A DNA stretch of 64,000 nucleotides from Candidatus Bandiella woodruffii. Its GTDB lineage: Bacteria > Pseudomonadota > Alphaproteobacteria > Rickettsiales > Midichloriaceae. Positions 8,773 through 19,549 of the stretch are shown here, one piece after another. Each line of letters opens with the position of its first letter. Position 1 is the first letter of the stretch. Location of the stretch: the NCBI RefSeq assembly GCF_034359465.1, contig NZ_CP110820.1:736501-800500 (forward strand), written 5' to 3'. A program made the position numbers and the translations under genes. The notes under the pieces are model-generated. The model worked only from the letters and a program-made list of their open reading frames with translations. It did not search any database and had not been told where the DNA came from.

Positions 8773-9469
8773 CTAAACAAATATAGTGTCAAAGAAGGAA
8801 TGGATATACACAGATAATTCAGCCATATCAGCAGCTTTGGAATAAGCCTTGGTTTTTCGATTGTATCTCTTGATAAAGTCTCTGAGAGATCTATTTTTGG
8901 GCCTCAATATTATAGGTGTGCTTTTTACTTTGTATCAAAAGATCATTTGGGATAACTCTTGCATATACTTTGTAATTGTCAGTACAAATAATATCTGGCT
9001 TAAACAAAGAAACCTTCTGCTACAGCTTTTTTAAAGTTTTGACACCACCAGAGCCAACTTCACAGGCAATGATTCTTTTTCTGGCACCAGAGTAAGTAAG
9101 CCATATCCATAGTTTTCTCTTTTTTTGGACGTAATGCCATAATTCGTCCATCTCTACAACCTCTAAATCCTTGCTGCTTTGAACCCCACTATCTAGCACT
9201 GTATCTTTGATAAACTTTCCTATGTTTTTTATCCAGTATAATACAATGACATTATTAGCTCCTATTACTTCAGCTATACTCCTTAAGCTAAGGCCTTTTT
9301 TAAATAACGTGATTGCCACAATTTTTTGTTTTACGCTATACTTCTCTATTCTGTCATTTATTGTAAAATGACAGCCGCAACTTTTACATTTATACCTTTG
9401 TTTCCCGTTCACTTTCCCAGATCTGTAATAATTACTTTCTCTGCATTTGCAACATATTATTTCTGACAT
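8773..9469 (-). pseudogene. IS1-family transposase, broken by a stop and a frameshift
   Basis: Begins MSEIICCKCRESNYYRSG with a CxxC...CxxC zinc finger (QRYKCKSCGCHF) and HTH, then DDE residues (EMDELWHYV). The first open frame ends at 9020 at a TAG that looks like a TGG change (KKL-stop-QKVSLFKPDIICTDNYKVY). A second break near 8900, at an A-run, shifts into the C-terminal NRSLRDFIKRYNRKTKAYSK typical of the family. Two independent lesions mean this copy is dead. I could not identify its inverted repeats. Confidence 0.8.
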
Positions 9470-9527
9470 ATACTAACCTTATTTGTATTAGTATTATTGT
9501 ACATATCATAGCAGCTTTCTCAATTGT

Positions 9528-9866
9528 ATGCTATGTTTGCTTAGCAATACAGAATATAATGAGGCAATAGAGGAAAGGTTAGATGCAATATTTGATTCCT
9601 TCGATCTAAATAACAATGTTAGAGAAGAAGAGGATTTAGTTAATATACTTAAGTTTTGCAAGGATTTTAATCTTAATATCAAATCACAAACTGATGAGGA
9701 GTTATTAGACGCCATAGAGATAATAAATGAGCTAATAAAAGTTCATAGTTGTAAAGCCATAGTAGAAATAACGCTAAAAGAATTAATTAAAATTAAACTG
9801 GTATACCAGACATTTGGTAAAGGATTAGCAGATTTAAATTTGAATAATATAGAAAGGGAGCGTTGA
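9528..9866 (+). pseudogene. Hypothetical protein, 3' end cut by an IS5-type element
   Basis: An acidic, helical-looking frame of 112 codons rich in Glu, Leu and Ile. I do not recognise it. The last codons (ERER-stop) already lie inside the IS end that begins at 9856, so the natural C-terminus is lost. The start is also uncertain: the frame appears open a little upstream of the ATG at 9528 and no clear ribosome-binding site is seen. It may be the middle piece of a larger accessory gene. Confidence 0.45.
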
Positions 9867-11055
9867 AAGATAAAATAAGGATAAATGTGATGGTTTGATT
9901 TAAGGAAGTTTGGACCATGGTCTAAAAAAATTAACAAAAAACTGGTTTCCCCAAGAATTCAAAAGATTTCTTTGAGGTGGGATATGGTAATTTTTAGCTT
10001 TTTATTGATTCTGCGAAGCGTGATTTTATGAGCTTAGGCAGTAAGAACCGTTAAACGTTTTAAATTAAAGCAGATAGCATTCATAAATTCAGCAAACTGA
10101 TTTTTGGCAATTCCTATGTATCGCAATCGTTTATTATCTTGAGAAAACACCCTCTCAAACGGAGCCCTTATGGAAGTATAGTATCGATCAAGGTCAAAAT
10201 TCTTTTGCTTCATATTGTTTTTCTTGATGGCGCAAAAATGAATACCTCTGCTTTTAGCTGCATTCTTTGCTGGTGCAACACAATACCCTTTGTCAGCATA
10301 AACTGCTCCACTATTTGGTAAAACATGCGCAACTCCCTTTGCATCGGTAACATTAGCAGGCGTTATAGCAACCTTGTTGATCATTCCGGATTGAATATCT
10401 ACGCTTACATGTTTTTCTTATAGCCATACCAAAATTTACTACCACCCTTGCACCCTATTTTGGCTTGTTTATCATGTGCGACTTTAGGCAAGACTTCGTT
10501 GTTAAGTTTTTCATATTTTTGTTTTCTGGCTTCATCCCGCTCTTCCCATAAATTAGCTTTGGAGATCAAGTGACTTGCATCAACAAAAGTAAATACCTCG
10601 CTCATATATCCTTGAGATTTTAGTTGATCTCTAAAAATGGCAAAGATTTTTGATAACAAATTTGTTCCTATCTTTGAGCGGATTCTACTAAAAACGCTAT
10701 AATCAGGTGTGGCTTCGGTTAAATCAAAATCACAAAACCACTTGGCTGCAACACTGTCACTCAAATATCTTTCTAGTTCACGATCTGACAAATCTTCCAT
10801 AAACTGTAACAACAAGCATTTAAATAAACGTAAAACACCATATCCCTTATAATTAGCAGGAGATTCAATTCCCTTCAGCTCTTGCTCTGCTGCCCCAAAA
10901 TTAAACAGCTCCTTAAATTTGCGATATTGATGCTCACTACCAACCAATTGATCCAAACATACCATTATTATTTGATGCGCTGATGACATTTTTCTCTTCT
11001 TTATTCTGTAATCCACTCCACTATACCTTTCTTTATTCCATCTTGCAACACTCCC
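9856..11055 (-). mobile_element. Second IS5-type element (about 1200 bp)
   Basis: Ends are imperfect inverted repeats: GGGAGCGTTGAAAGATAAAA on the left and GGGAGTGTTGCAAGATGGAA read inward from the right. It contains one transposase in two frames on the minus strand. Flanking bases do not show a clear duplication. A solo left end is at 7308-7354 and a right-end fragment with transposase N-terminus at 30009-30274. Confidence 0.8.
10034..11016 (-). pseudogene. IS5-family transposase, frameshifted
   Basis: First frame (10405-11016) begins MDYRIKKRKMSSAHQIIMVC and carries the N-terminal domain (YRKFKELF, LSDRELERYLSDSVAAKWFC) and first catalytic region FTFVDASHLIS, ending just after WYGYKKN. The second frame (10034-10384) supplies INKVAITPANVTDAKG, VYADKGYCV and the Y-R-E-K region YYTSIRAPFERVFSQDNKRLRY. 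The join is at an A5 run (near 10415); removing two A's would give the usual YGYKKHVSVD. Probably inactive, unless frameshifting rescues it. Confidence 0.8.
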
Positions 11056-11232
11056 TTTTAGTATACCTCTCGTAAATCAAGAGTTGATGAAATTTATAAA
11101 CGACAGAGAACTTGGAAAAGAGCGAGGAATACGAGTGATGAGCATGAGGAACGTACAAAAGTACGTGACGAAATGCGAAGTCCGAAGTATGACGACGCCA
11201 ATTTTTCAAGTTATCGGAGTATACACTGAGCG
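11056..11232 (+). repeat. Intergenic repeat, copy A
   Basis: About 175 bp from AGTATACCTCTCGTAAATCA to CAAGTTATCGGAGTATACAC. It aligns along its length with 18606-18853 and, inverted, with 37804-37977 and 30402-30560. Contains the conserved segment reading M-T-T-P-I-F-Q-V-I-G-V-Y outward (rightward). The IS5-type element abuts it directly on the left. Confidence 0.75.
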
Positions 11233-11500
11233 GACACAAAGTGTGGTAAACCCACATGAGCAACGAGCGAAGTGGTAACAAATTTAAAGCTATCGAGCTA
11301 TAGACAGAAAAAAGACAAATCTGAGAGAGTTTTGGGGAGCATTTTACTACCTTGGATTATCTTGCCAACTTTTTTCACCAGTCCCCTGAACAGATCCCAC
11401 TGCATAATATAAAAATCGACCTCTAGTGATAAAATTTACCCCCTTTTTCAGAAAACTCACATCAGAACACAAATTAAATTCATGACTTTTGACGGAGGGA
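11233..11500. other. Intergenic region, no gene seen
   Basis: Lies between the intergenic repeat and the pheT stop codon. No convincing frame, RNA or repeat was recognised. Confidence 0.5.
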
Positions 11501-13882
11501 CTATTTTCCTCTTAATTCTCCATTCAGCTTCTCTTTTATAACATGAACAACCATTTTTGAGATATTTTCAATATCCTCCTCAACTAAAGTTTTTGTTTTT
11601 GGTTGTAGCCTAATACTGAAAGCCACTGATTTCTTTGATGAACTTGAATTTTTATCTTTATAAACGTCAAATATACTCACCTTGTCAATAATATCGATTT
11701 TCAGCGATTTCACAGCCTTAATAACTTCCATACTTTCTACATCATCATCAATAAAAAAAGCAAAATCTCTATTTACACTTTGAAACTCTGATAAAGATAG
11801 TGATGTACGTTTATCCAAATTTTTTTGGGGTAATTTATCACAAAATAATTCCATACAATTAATACAGTCGCTCATGTTGAATTGTCCTGCTACCTTCGGG
11901 TGCAGTTCTCCAACGTAAGCGATCAATTGTTTTCCTATATAGATAGAAGCAGATTTCCCAGGGTGATAATATGACGGAGCTGCTTTCTTCATTAGCAAGT
12001 TGTCTTCAGATATGTTAATCTCTCTAAGCAGTGCATATAAATCATCTTTTACATCGTAGAAGTCAAACTTGCGTTGTCTTGAAAGAACACCATTTTGTGT
12101 AGCATCGCCAATTCTAACAACAGCCAAACAATTTTCTTCATTTCCATGGAAAATTTTACCTATCTCGAAAAAGGAAAAGTCTCTTAAACCCCTAGCCATA
12201 TTATTTCTTATAACTTGTAGAAGCCCTGGAATAATGCTACACCTCATCACTGCCAGTTCCTGGCTGATTGGATTAACAAGTTTTTTCAATTGCCCATCTG
12301 TAAACAACTTCGCATGATCTTGATTGATGAATGACCATGAAATGGCTTCGTCAACCCCCCTGGCAACTAAGACATCTCTGAATAATTCGTTAAATTCAAC
12401 CCCTTTTACTTTCAAAGCTTGTATACTATAGGAGTAGTCATGCGCAATTTTATTGTCCGCATTTATTCCTTGCAACCTAATTATTTCTTCGGCTATGTCA
12501 GCGTTATCTATGATATCGCCTTGTCTCCAGGTTGGTATAACAATTGAATCACCAACCTGTGTAAAGCCTAGTTTTTGCAGGATGTCGTTCGCTTTTTTTT
12601 GATCAACTTTGATACCCAAAAGCTTTTCTATTTCAGTATAATTAAGTTGGATTTTGTCGATATAATCGATTGGAGATCCATATGCGCGAAGAGAGCCAGC
12701 CACTTGACCACCGCAAGACTTTCTAATTAAATCAACAATGTAGTACATAAAAGCACTGGTACTTGCATAGTCCACCCTTCTTTCAAACCTAAATGAAGAC
12801 TCTGTCTTAATATGCAGGATCCTGGTGGATTTAGCTACTTCATCTGGGTGAAAATTGGCAACTTCTATAACAACGTTTTTCGTGTTTTGATCCACCTTGC
12901 TACTGCTGCCTCCTATGACTCCCGCAATCGCTAATATCTTTTGATCATCAGCTATTACCAATATCCCATCTGGCAAAACGTAATCTTTTTCTTCAAGCGA
13001 TGTAAATTTTTCCCCCTCCCTGGAGAATCTAACCAAGATATCGCCCTCTATCTTATCCGCATCATAGATATGATTTGGCCTGCCATACTCGTACATCGAG
13101 AAGTTTGAGATATAGATTAATGGAGTATGGGATTTGATCCCCAACAACCTAAATATTGACGTTATATTTTTGTTCGTATCCAAAGTGTTATCAACACCCT
13201 TGATGTAACAGAATGCTATTTCTTGGCATGCAGCTTTGTCCTTGATATCAACATTAAATGGTATTGTCGCACCATGTTCAAAATCAAAAGTACCACCATC
13301 AAATGGCAATGCTACCAGCTCTCCTATTCCTGCAGCTGCAACATCACGCGCTATCCCACGGACTGATGCACAATCTCCACGATTTGGTGTGATGTTTATG
13401 TCGATCAGTTTATCATTCAGCCCTGTAAACTCCGCAAAATCCATGCCAACTGACTGGCTAGATGCTATGATTTCCATAATGCCATCAGAATCATCTTTAG
13501 TGAGTGCTAATTCAAATTCAGAACATAGCATACCATGGCTCTCAACATCACGTATTTTACATGCTTTGATAATCATTCCGTTTTGAGGTATAACACAGCC
13601 CACAGGTGCTAAAACCACCTTTATCCCAGCCCTTGCGTTTTTAGCGCCGCAAACAATTTGTAAATGTTCCTTACCGTTATCCACTATACAAACCCTAAGT
13701 GCATCAGCGTTTGGGTGTTGTTTGGCTTCTATTATTTCGGCTATCAAAAATTGAGAATAAATTTTTTCTTTGTCCACTACTTCTTCCACCTCTAAACCTA
13801 TACTAGAGAGAGTTTGAGCCAACAATTCGCACCCCATATTAATTTTCACATGTGCATTAAGCCATTTACGGGTAAACTTCAT
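11501..13882 (-). CDS. pheT: Phenylalanine--tRNA ligase beta subunit
   Basis: Beta subunit of PheRS, carrying editing and tRNA-binding modules. The 793-residue protein begins MKFTRKWLNAHV and shows the OB-fold tRNA-binding domain (HPNADALRVCIVDNGKEHLQIVCGAKNARAG, residues about 56-90), the B3/B4 editing region, the B5 domain and the C-terminal ferredoxin-fold anticodon-binding domain (FQSVNRDFAFFIDDDV). Full length. It follows clpX by 19 bases and closes the tig-clpP-clpX-pheT run, away from pheS. Confidence 0.96.
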   Translation of the reverse strand: MKFTRKWLNAHVKINMGCELLAQTLSSIGLEVEEVVDKEKIYSQFLIAEIIEAKQHPNADALRVCIVDNGKEHLQIVCGAKNARAGIKVVLAPVGCVIPQNGMIIKACKIRDVESHGMLCSEFELALTKDDSDGIMEIIASSQSVGMDFAEFTGLNDKLIDINITPNRGDCASVRGIARDVAAAGIGELVALPFDGGTFDFEHGATIPFNVDIKDKAACQEIAFCYIKGVDNTLDTNKNITSIFRLLGIKSHTPLIYISNFSMYEYGRPNHIYDADKIEGDILVRFSREGEKFTSLEEKDYVLPDGILVIADDQKILAIAGVIGGSSSKVDQNTKNVVIEVANFHPDEVAKSTRILHIKTESSFRFERRVDYASTSAFMYYIVDLIRKSCGGQVAGSLRAYGSPIDYIDKIQLNYTEIEKLLGIKVDQKKANDILQKLGFTQVGDSIVIPTWRQGDIIDNADIAEEIIRLQGINADNKIAHDYSYSIQALKVKGVEFNELFRDVLVARGVDEAISWSFINQDHAKLFTDGQLKKLVNPISQELAVMRCSIIPGLLQVIRNNMARGLRDFSFFEIGKIFHGNEENCLAVVRIGDATQNGVLSRQRKFDFYDVKDDLYALLREINISEDNLLMKKAAPSYYHPGKSASIYIGKQLIAYVGELHPKVAGQFNMSDCINCMELFCDKLPQKNLDKRTSLSLSEFQSVNRDFAFFIDDDVESMEVIKAVKSLKIDIIDKVSIFDVYKDKNSSSSKKSVAFSIRLQPKTKTLVEEDIENISKMVVHVIKEKLNGELRGK

Positions 13883-13901
13883 ACAAAATACTCAAAATAG
13901 T

Positions 13902-15167
13902 TTATTTGTTTTTTGCAGCTTGGGTGGCTGTTTTATATATAATCTTAGGAGCAGCGTGTGATTTGACAACATCGGCACTGATTAAAATTTGTTCGATCCC
14001 GGTTTTATTAGGAAAATCAAACATTATGTCCAATAAAACACTCTCCAAAATCGCTCTTAGCCCTCTGGCTCCAGTTTTTCTTTTAACAGCAATTGCAGCG
14101 ATTGCTTTCATTGCTTCATCTTCTATCACCAAGTCGATATCATTGGATTCAAACAATTTTTGATATTGCTGAACCAAAGAGTTTTTTGGTTCCTTTAAAA
14201 CTCTAACAAGCATTTCTTCTGTAAGATCATCAACCGTAACAACTTGTGGCAACCTTCCTATAAGCTCTGGGATCAAGCCGTACTTTACCAAATCTTCTGG
14301 CTCAACCTTTTTCATTATTTCTGAGAATCTTATATCTGAATACTTTTCTTTAATTGGCGCTTCAAAGCCTATTGCCCCCCCTTTTTCTCTTTGCATAATT
14401 ATTTTTTCTAACCCGCTGAAAGCGCCGCTGCAAATAAACAATATGTTAGCGGTATTGACTTGCAACAATTCCTGTTGAGGATGTTTTCTACCACCTTGGG
14501 GAGCAACGGACGCAATAGTTCCCTCCATCAATTTTAACAGAGCTTGTTGGACACCTTCACCGGATACATCCCTTGTAATTGATGGACTCTCTGATTTCCT
14601 TGATATTTTATCAATCTCATCGATATATATGATACCTCTTTGGGCTTTTTCAACATCGTAATCGGAGGCCTGAAGCAATCTTGCCAATATGCTCTCAACG
14701 TCTTCCCCAACATATCCAGCTTCTGTTAAAGTAGTTGCGTCTGCTATTGCAAAGGGGACATCTAAAAACTTCGCAAGTGTTTGTGCAAGCAAGGTTTTTC
14801 CACATCCTGTTGGACCGAGCATTAAAATATTAGATTTCGCAATTTCAACATCTTTATATTTGGTGCTGGCTTTTTTTTCGAACCGCTTATAGTGGTTGTA
14901 TATGGATACCGCCAAAACTTTCTTGGCTTGCTGCTGCCCAATTACATATGAATCGAGGATTTCATACATTTTTTTTGGTATAAGGTCTTTTTTAATGGGT
15001 AAGGTTTCTACATCCACGCCCTGGGAGTCGTTATTAATTGCCTCTGCACACAACGTAACACACTCATCACAGATGTAAACAGACATGCCTGAAAGAAGCT
15101 TTTTTACCTCGGTTTGACTCTTCCCACAAAAAGAACAGTGTAATATTGTTCCAGTTTCGTTAGTCAT
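13902..15167 (-). CDS. clpX: ATP-dependent Clp protease ATP-binding subunit ClpX
   Basis: AAA+ unfoldase that feeds substrates to ClpP. The 421-residue protein has the N-terminal zinc finger (CSFC near 11-14, CDEC near 33-36), Walker A GPTGCGKT near 118, Walker [10 protein letters not shown], and the sensor GARGLRAI. It overlaps clpP by eight bases and so is coupled to it. Complete. Confidence 0.97.
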   Translation of the reverse strand: MTNETGTILHCSFCGKSQTEVKKLLSGMSVYICDECVTLCAEAINNDSQGVDVETLPIKKDLIPKKMYEILDSYVIGQQQAKKVLAVSIYNHYKRFEKKASTKYKDVEIAKSNILMLGPTGCGKTLLAQTLAKFLDVPFAIADATTLTEAGYVGEDVESILARLLQASDYDVEKAQRGIIYIDEIDKISRKSESPSITRDVSGEGVQQALLKLMEGTIASVAPQGGRKHPQQELLQVNTANILFICSGAFSGLEKIIMQREKGGAIGFEAPIKEKYSDIRFSEIMKKVEPEDLVKYGLIPELIGRLPQVVTVDDLTEEMLVRVLKEPKNSLVQQYQKLFESNDIDLVIEDEAMKAIAAIAVKRKTGARGLRAILESVLLDIMFDFPNKTGIEQILISADVVKSHAAPKIIYKTATQAAKNK

Positions 15168-15771
15168 TCTTACTTTTTTGCTTATTGTTGACTCTTTTAT
15201 CTATCACTTTATCGATGATACCATATTCTTTTGCTTTTTCAGAAGACATAAAGTTGTCTCTATCTACATCTTTTTCAATTTTACTGAGCTTTTGCCCAGT
15301 GTGACTCGCCAAAATTGCATTGAGCTTATCCCTGAGCTGTAGGATTTCTTTTGCATGTATCTCGATATCTGATGCCTGCCCACGATATCCCCCTAAAGGT
15401 TGGTGGATCATAATTCTTGAATTTGGGAGGGCATATCTTTTCCCAGCCGCCCCTGCTGCGAGTAGAAACGCTCCCATAGAACATGCTTGTCCAGCACAAA
15501 TTGTAGATACTTCCGGCTGTATATACTGCATGGTATCATATATGGCAAATCCTGCAGTGACAACTCCCCCAGGAGAATTAATATACATAAATACCTCTTT
15601 GTTAGGATCTTCGGCTTCTAAAAAAAGTAACTGAGCAACCACTACAGAAGCCATGTTATCTTCTATTTGCCCATTAACAAATATAATTCTATCCTTTAAT
15701 AGACGGGAAAATATATCAAAAGCCCTCTCGCTTTTGGCAGTTTGCTCAATAACAACGGGTATATACGCCAT
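15160..15771 (-). CDS. clpP: ATP-dependent Clp protease proteolytic subunit ClpP
   Basis: Serine protease forming the tetradecameric chamber. The 203-residue protein contains catalytic Ser in [11 protein letters not shown], His in [10 protein letters not shown] and Asp in [10 protein letters not shown]. Lies between tig and clpX in the classical tig-clpP-clpX order. No defect visible. Confidence 0.97.
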   Translation of the reverse strand: MAYIPVVIEQTAKSERAFDIFSRLLKDRIIFVNGQIEDNMASVVVAQLLFLEAEDPNKEVFMYINSPGGVVTAGFAIYDTMQYIQPEVSTICAGQACSMGAFLLAAGAAGKRYALPNSRIMIHQPLGGYRGQASDIEIHAKEILQLRDKLNAILASHTGQKLSKIEKDVDRDNFMSSEKAKEYGIIDKVIDKRVNNKQKSKND

Positions 15772-15797
15772 AAATTCTTCAGAAAAAGTCTAATGTT

Positions 15798-17117
15798 TTA
15801 TTTATTCTGTTTCATAAAATCGATGAATTCTTCCGACGTCATATCTTTATTCTTGATTGTTACTTTAGATAAAATTACATCCAATGCCTTTTCTTCTAGT
15901 ATTGGTCCTCTGATTTTTTCTAAATTTTCAGAATTTCTGTAAAACTCCAAAATTTTATGCTTAAGCTGAGGGTTCTGATTGGCTTGTATCTCTATTATAT
16001 TTTGAAGTTCTTCATCACTAACATTCACTTGGTTTCTTCTGGACACATCTGCCAACACCAAACCTAGTTTCACTCTTCTTTTGGAAATCTTTTTGTATTC
16101 TGCTAAAAGATCCTCTTCCGTCCTGTTCTTAAGATTTTCATCTGTCTCTTTATTCTTTTCTACTTCTTTCCATATAATATCAAAATCTTGTTCTACCATT
16201 TTGTTAGGCAACTCAAAATCATACTTCGCATCGATCTGATCGAACAGTTCCTTTTTCATCATTGTTCTTATTGCGTGCATAGAATCCATGTTCAATTTCT
16301 GCTTAATCAGCTCGTCAAGCCTTGCTTCGCTCTCTAAGCCCAATTTTTTTAGCATCTCCGCATCAACTTCTTGGATTGGCTCAAGCTCCATAATCTGGTT
16401 GACTTTTACCTTGAACACAGCTGTTTTTGACGCTAAATCTTCTTGCGGATAGTCTTTTGGGAAGATCAGTTCAAACGATTTCTCTTCACCAACTTTGCAA
16501 CCGACCAATTGCTTTTCAAAGTCTTCCAAGAAATAACCTTCTCCTAAAACCAAATCCATGTCTGTGCTTGAATTTCCGTCAAAATCTTTGCCATCAACTT
16601 GGCCATGGAAATCAATATTTACCTTATCCCCCATCTTAGCCGCATAATCGTCTTTGGTTTTTGCGTACTTTCTAAATTCTCTCAACAGCACATCTTTTGT
16701 TTTTTTTATTTCATCATCAGATATATTGATGTTGATTTTTTCGATTTCAAATTCTTCCCATTTTATTTCCGGTAATTCTGGTAAAACCTCAAAGCTTACT
16801 TTTATACAAAGTCCATTTTCCTCATCAAAAGACTCTATCTCTACGTTTGGTTTTGATGAAGGGTTAAGATTTTTTGACTCTATTAGTTCTCCTATGGAAG
16901 ACGAAACATGCTCTTGTATTTGTCTTCCAGTTTCTTCTTTACCCACCTTTTGGCGCACTATACTTAATGGAACTTTACCTTCTCTAAAACCAGGCATCCT
17001 AAAAGTTTTTGCAGCTTCTGCCACACGCTCTTCAACTTTTTCATTTATTTGGTGGAAAGGGATTGTAACCTTATACTCTTTAAAAAACCTTTCGTTCTTG
17101 ATCTCTTGTATCTGCAT
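15798..17117 (-). CDS. tig: Trigger factor
   Basis: Ribosome-associated chaperone and prolyl isomerase. The 439-residue protein has the N-terminal ribosome-binding signature FRMPGFREGKVPLSIV (about residues 38-53; canonical GFRxGKxP), a central FKBP-type domain (about 150-250) and a long helical C-terminal domain. Starts the tig-clpP-clpX-pheT set, 26 bases before clpP. Confidence 0.95.
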   Translation of the reverse strand: MQIQEIKNERFFKEYKVTIPFHQINEKVEERVAEAAKTFRMPGFREGKVPLSIVRQKVGKEETGRQIQEHVSSSIGELIESKNLNPSSKPNVEIESFDEENGLCIKVSFEVLPELPEIKWEEFEIEKININISDDEIKKTKDVLLREFRKYAKTKDDYAAKMGDKVNIDFHGQVDGKDFDGNSSTDMDLVLGEGYFLEDFEKQLVGCKVGEEKSFELIFPKDYPQEDLASKTAVFKVKVNQIMELEPIQEVDAEMLKKLGLESEARLDELIKQKLNMDSMHAIRTMMKKELFDQIDAKYDFELPNKMVEQDFDIIWKEVEKNKETDENLKNRTEEDLLAEYKKISKRRVKLGLVLADVSRRNQVNVSDEELQNIIEIQANQNPQLKHKILEFYRNSENLEKIRGPILEEKALDVILSKVTIKNKDMTSEEFIDFMKQNK

Positions 17118-17311
17118 GTGCGTTACGAATTAACATTGATTTAACATTGGAATCTAGCAGATTTTTCGTTGGTGTTCAATGATAATTTCAAAGCTGTTGT
17201 CTATAAAGTACAGTTCTTGGTTTACTATATATGCATAATTATAGTACTTGCAATCTATTTCAAGCAGATATAGAATGCCGCCGAATAAGGGATGCTATAA
17301 AAATCTATAAC

Positions 17312-18598
17312 ATGACAAATAAAAAGAGAGTACACCAGCAGCTTTATTTTTGGTTATTGCTTGCTATTGTTGCGGGAGGTTTGTGCGGCTACTTTGCCCC
17401 AGATTTTGCTACGAAATTACAGCCAATTTACCAAGGATTCATAAAGTTAATCAAAGCATTTATCGCCCCTGTTATTTTCTGCTCAATTATCTCAGGATTT
17501 GTCTCAGGACTTGACCATTTTGGTGATAAACCAAAGATTGGTATGTTAAGTTTAAAAACAATAGTATATTTCGAAGTAATGGCATTTATATCCCTGCTAC
17601 TTGGCATATTTGCAGCGGACATACTGAAACCAGGAGTCGGATTGAATATTGACCCCAGGATATTAGATACCTCAATCAATGATAAAATAATATCTCCAGT
17701 AGCTGATGCCAAATTTGATATTGTAGATTTTCTGCTTCATATCATACCTGATTCAGTAGTTGGTGCCTTTGTGAACAACAACTTTTTGCAAGTGTTGCTG
17801 GTCGCGGTGTTATTTGGTATTGCTCTTAATGCGTTAGGCAAAAAAGCCAAGCCTTTGTCTGATATTATTGTTATCACAAATCATACACTGTTTAAGCTAA
17901 TAAAAATGATAGTGAAATTAGCCCCTATAGCGGCGTTTGGATCAGTTGCTTTTACCATAGGAAAATATGGTGTGGCCGTATTTGCCAACCTATTTGGGAT
18001 GATATTAGCTCTTTATCTAACGTCAGCTTTTTTTATTCTGATAATTTTAGGGGGTATATGCTGGCTGTACGGTATAAACTACATCAGATTCATCAAGTAT
18101 ATAGGCCCTGACATACTTTTAGTGTTCAGTGCAAGCTCTTCAGAAGTGGGGCTACCAAGCCTTATCAAAAAGCTGGAAGATTTAGGATGTACAGAAAAAA
18201 CAACCTCTATAGTTGTATCTTCTGGTTACTCATTTAATTTAGATGGCACAAATATATATATCACGATGGCAGTGCTATTCCTTGCTCAAGCCCTAAACAT
18301 CGACCTTTCGTGGTATGATAAATTAATCTTATTTTCAATAGCGATGATAACAGGTAAAGGCGCTGCCGGCGTTACTGGCAGTGGCTTCATAACATTGGCT
18401 TCGACGTTAACCCTATTTCCAATAATACCACTATCTGGATTGGCATTGATACTTGCAATTGATCAACTGGCATCCATATGTAGGGCGATAACAAACTATA
18501 TTGGCAATGGTGTTGCGGTGTTGATAGTATCGATATGGACAAAAGAGATAGATGGAAAAAAAATTAACCAAGCCCTGGCTTCTATAGAGGCGGATTAA
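17312..18598 (+). CDS. Dicarboxylate/amino acid:cation symporter
   Basis: DAACS (GltP/DctA-type) secondary transporter importing glutamate, aspartate or dicarboxylates with protons or sodium. The frame is open from 17231, but the family N-terminus (basic residues then the first membrane helix) fits the ATG at 17312 (MTNKKRVHQQLYFW), giving 428 residues. Visible hallmarks are a serine-rich re-entrant loop (VFSASSSEVGLPSLI), the NLDGT motif and GKGAAGVTGSGF. In this genome it sits divergently from tig. Substrate cannot be told from sequence, although the large glutamate dehydrogenase here makes glutamate plausible. Confidence 0.9.
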   Translation: MTNKKRVHQQLYFWLLLAIVAGGLCGYFAPDFATKLQPIYQGFIKLIKAFIAPVIFCSIISGFVSGLDHFGDKPKIGMLSLKTIVYFEVMAFISLLLGIFAADILKPGVGLNIDPRILDTSINDKIISPVADAKFDIVDFLLHIIPDSVVGAFVNNNFLQVLLVAVLFGIALNALGKKAKPLSDIIVITNHTLFKLIKMIVKLAPIAAFGSVAFTIGKYGVAVFANLFGMILALYLTSAFFILIILGGICWLYGINYIRFIKYIGPDILLVFSASSSEVGLPSLIKKLEDLGCTEKTTSIVVSSGYSFNLDGTNIYITMAVLFLAQALNIDLSWYDKLILFSIAMITGKGAAGVTGSGFITLASTLTLFPIIPLSGLALILAIDQLASICRAITNYIGNGVAVLIVSIWTKEIDGKKINQALASIEAD

Positions 18599-18605
18599 TC
18601 AGAGC

Positions 18606-18853
18606 TCTGATATAACTCTAGTAAATCAAGAGGTTTGGCGAATTTATAGACGACAAAGTACTTGGAAAAAAGCGAGGAATACGAGTGATGAGCATGAGGG
18701 ACGCACTATTTGTTATTTGTATACTCAAAGTATTTTAAGAATTGGCAAGGAATTGAGTGCCGAGCGTGAGGAGCGTACAAAATTACGTGATAAAATGTGA
18801 AGTCCGAAGTATTTTGAGGCCAATTTTCCAAGTTATCGGAGTATATATATGCA
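18606..18853 (+). repeat. Intergenic repeat, copy B (longest)
   Basis: Fills the gap between the convergent symporter and PAP2 genes. Matches copy A over both halves but carries about 70 extra bases in the middle (near 18700-18770) containing a second, partly duplicated GAGTG/GAGCGTGAGGA segment. The terminal coding-like segment reads R-P-I-F-Q-V-I-G-V-Y without the methionine (ATG to TTG). Confidence 0.7.
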
Positions 18854-18892
18854 GCCAAAGTAATGTGAAAATATCGTATAAAATTTTTAAAA

Positions 18893-19549
18893 TTAGTCTT
18901 GATTTGGTTTCAATGTCATCAACAGTATTGACATAACAATCGTCATAAAACACGCAGAGAATATAACGTCACTTAAAAAATGTTTTCCTTGGGCAATTCT
19001 GGTCGCCATAAATAACATGGTAGAACAGGTTGATAATATAACAAATCTTCTTCTCCCCCTTGTTAGCTGCATTGCATATGCTACCAATACCATTCCAAGA
19101 GAAGTGTGGAACGAAACAAATGAACAATCGGATTTACATTGGTTGGAGACCTCAAATGCACGTGTAAATTCAAGTTCCCCACCAAACTGTTGGATTTGAT
19201 AAGGTCTCGCTCTGCCAAAATATGGTTTTATAATTCCCTGTACTAAAAGCATAGAGCCCAACAGAAAGACTGCGATTACAAAAATCTCCTTCTTGTATAG
19301 TTTAATACTATACGAGCGTGTTTTAAAGAATTTTTTGAGAATTACTATGCCGCTATAAGACAATACCAAAAAAGCAAATAGAAATGCGGAATTTGCTATT
19401 ATAGCTAAAAAGATATTTTTTTGTAAAAAAAATGTATTCGCAGATTCCGAAAAAAACAACCGTGATGAATATATATCAATTTCTGCTTTATAAACAAATA
19501 AACTAGCTAAAAAAAATGTTATTAGTATCAAATAAATCAGCTTTTTCAT
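18893..19549 (-). CDS. PAP2-superfamily membrane phosphatase
   Basis: Polytopic type 2 phosphatidic-acid phosphatase. The three active-site motifs are present: KPYFGRARP (KxxxxxxRP), SFVSFHTS (PSGH-equivalent with the catalytic His) and TRIAQGKHFLSDV (SRxxxxxHxxxD). Six or so hydrophobic segments surround them in 218 residues. Candidate substrates are undecaprenyl-PP, lipid A or phosphatidylglycerol phosphate; the sequence does not decide. It overlaps ccmE by four bases and is thus likely co-transcribed with rpoZ-ccmD-ccmE. Confidence 0.87.
   Translation of the reverse strand: MKKLIYLILITFFLASLFVYKAEIDIYSSRLFFSESANTFFLQKNIFLAIIANSAFLFAFLVLSYSGIVILKKFFKTRSYSIKLYKKEIFVIAVFLLGSMLLVQGIIKPYFGRARPYQIQQFGGELEFTRAFEVSNQCKSDCSFVSFHTSLGMVLVAYAMQLTRGRRRFVILSTCSTMLFMATRIAQGKHFLSDVIFSACFMTIVMSILLMTLKPNQD

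Noticed and set aside
11084-11278. Plus-strand frame of 64 codons upstream of pheT
   Set aside because: It lies almost wholly within intergenic repeat A; only its conserved short segment is of interest, and it is reported with the repeat.
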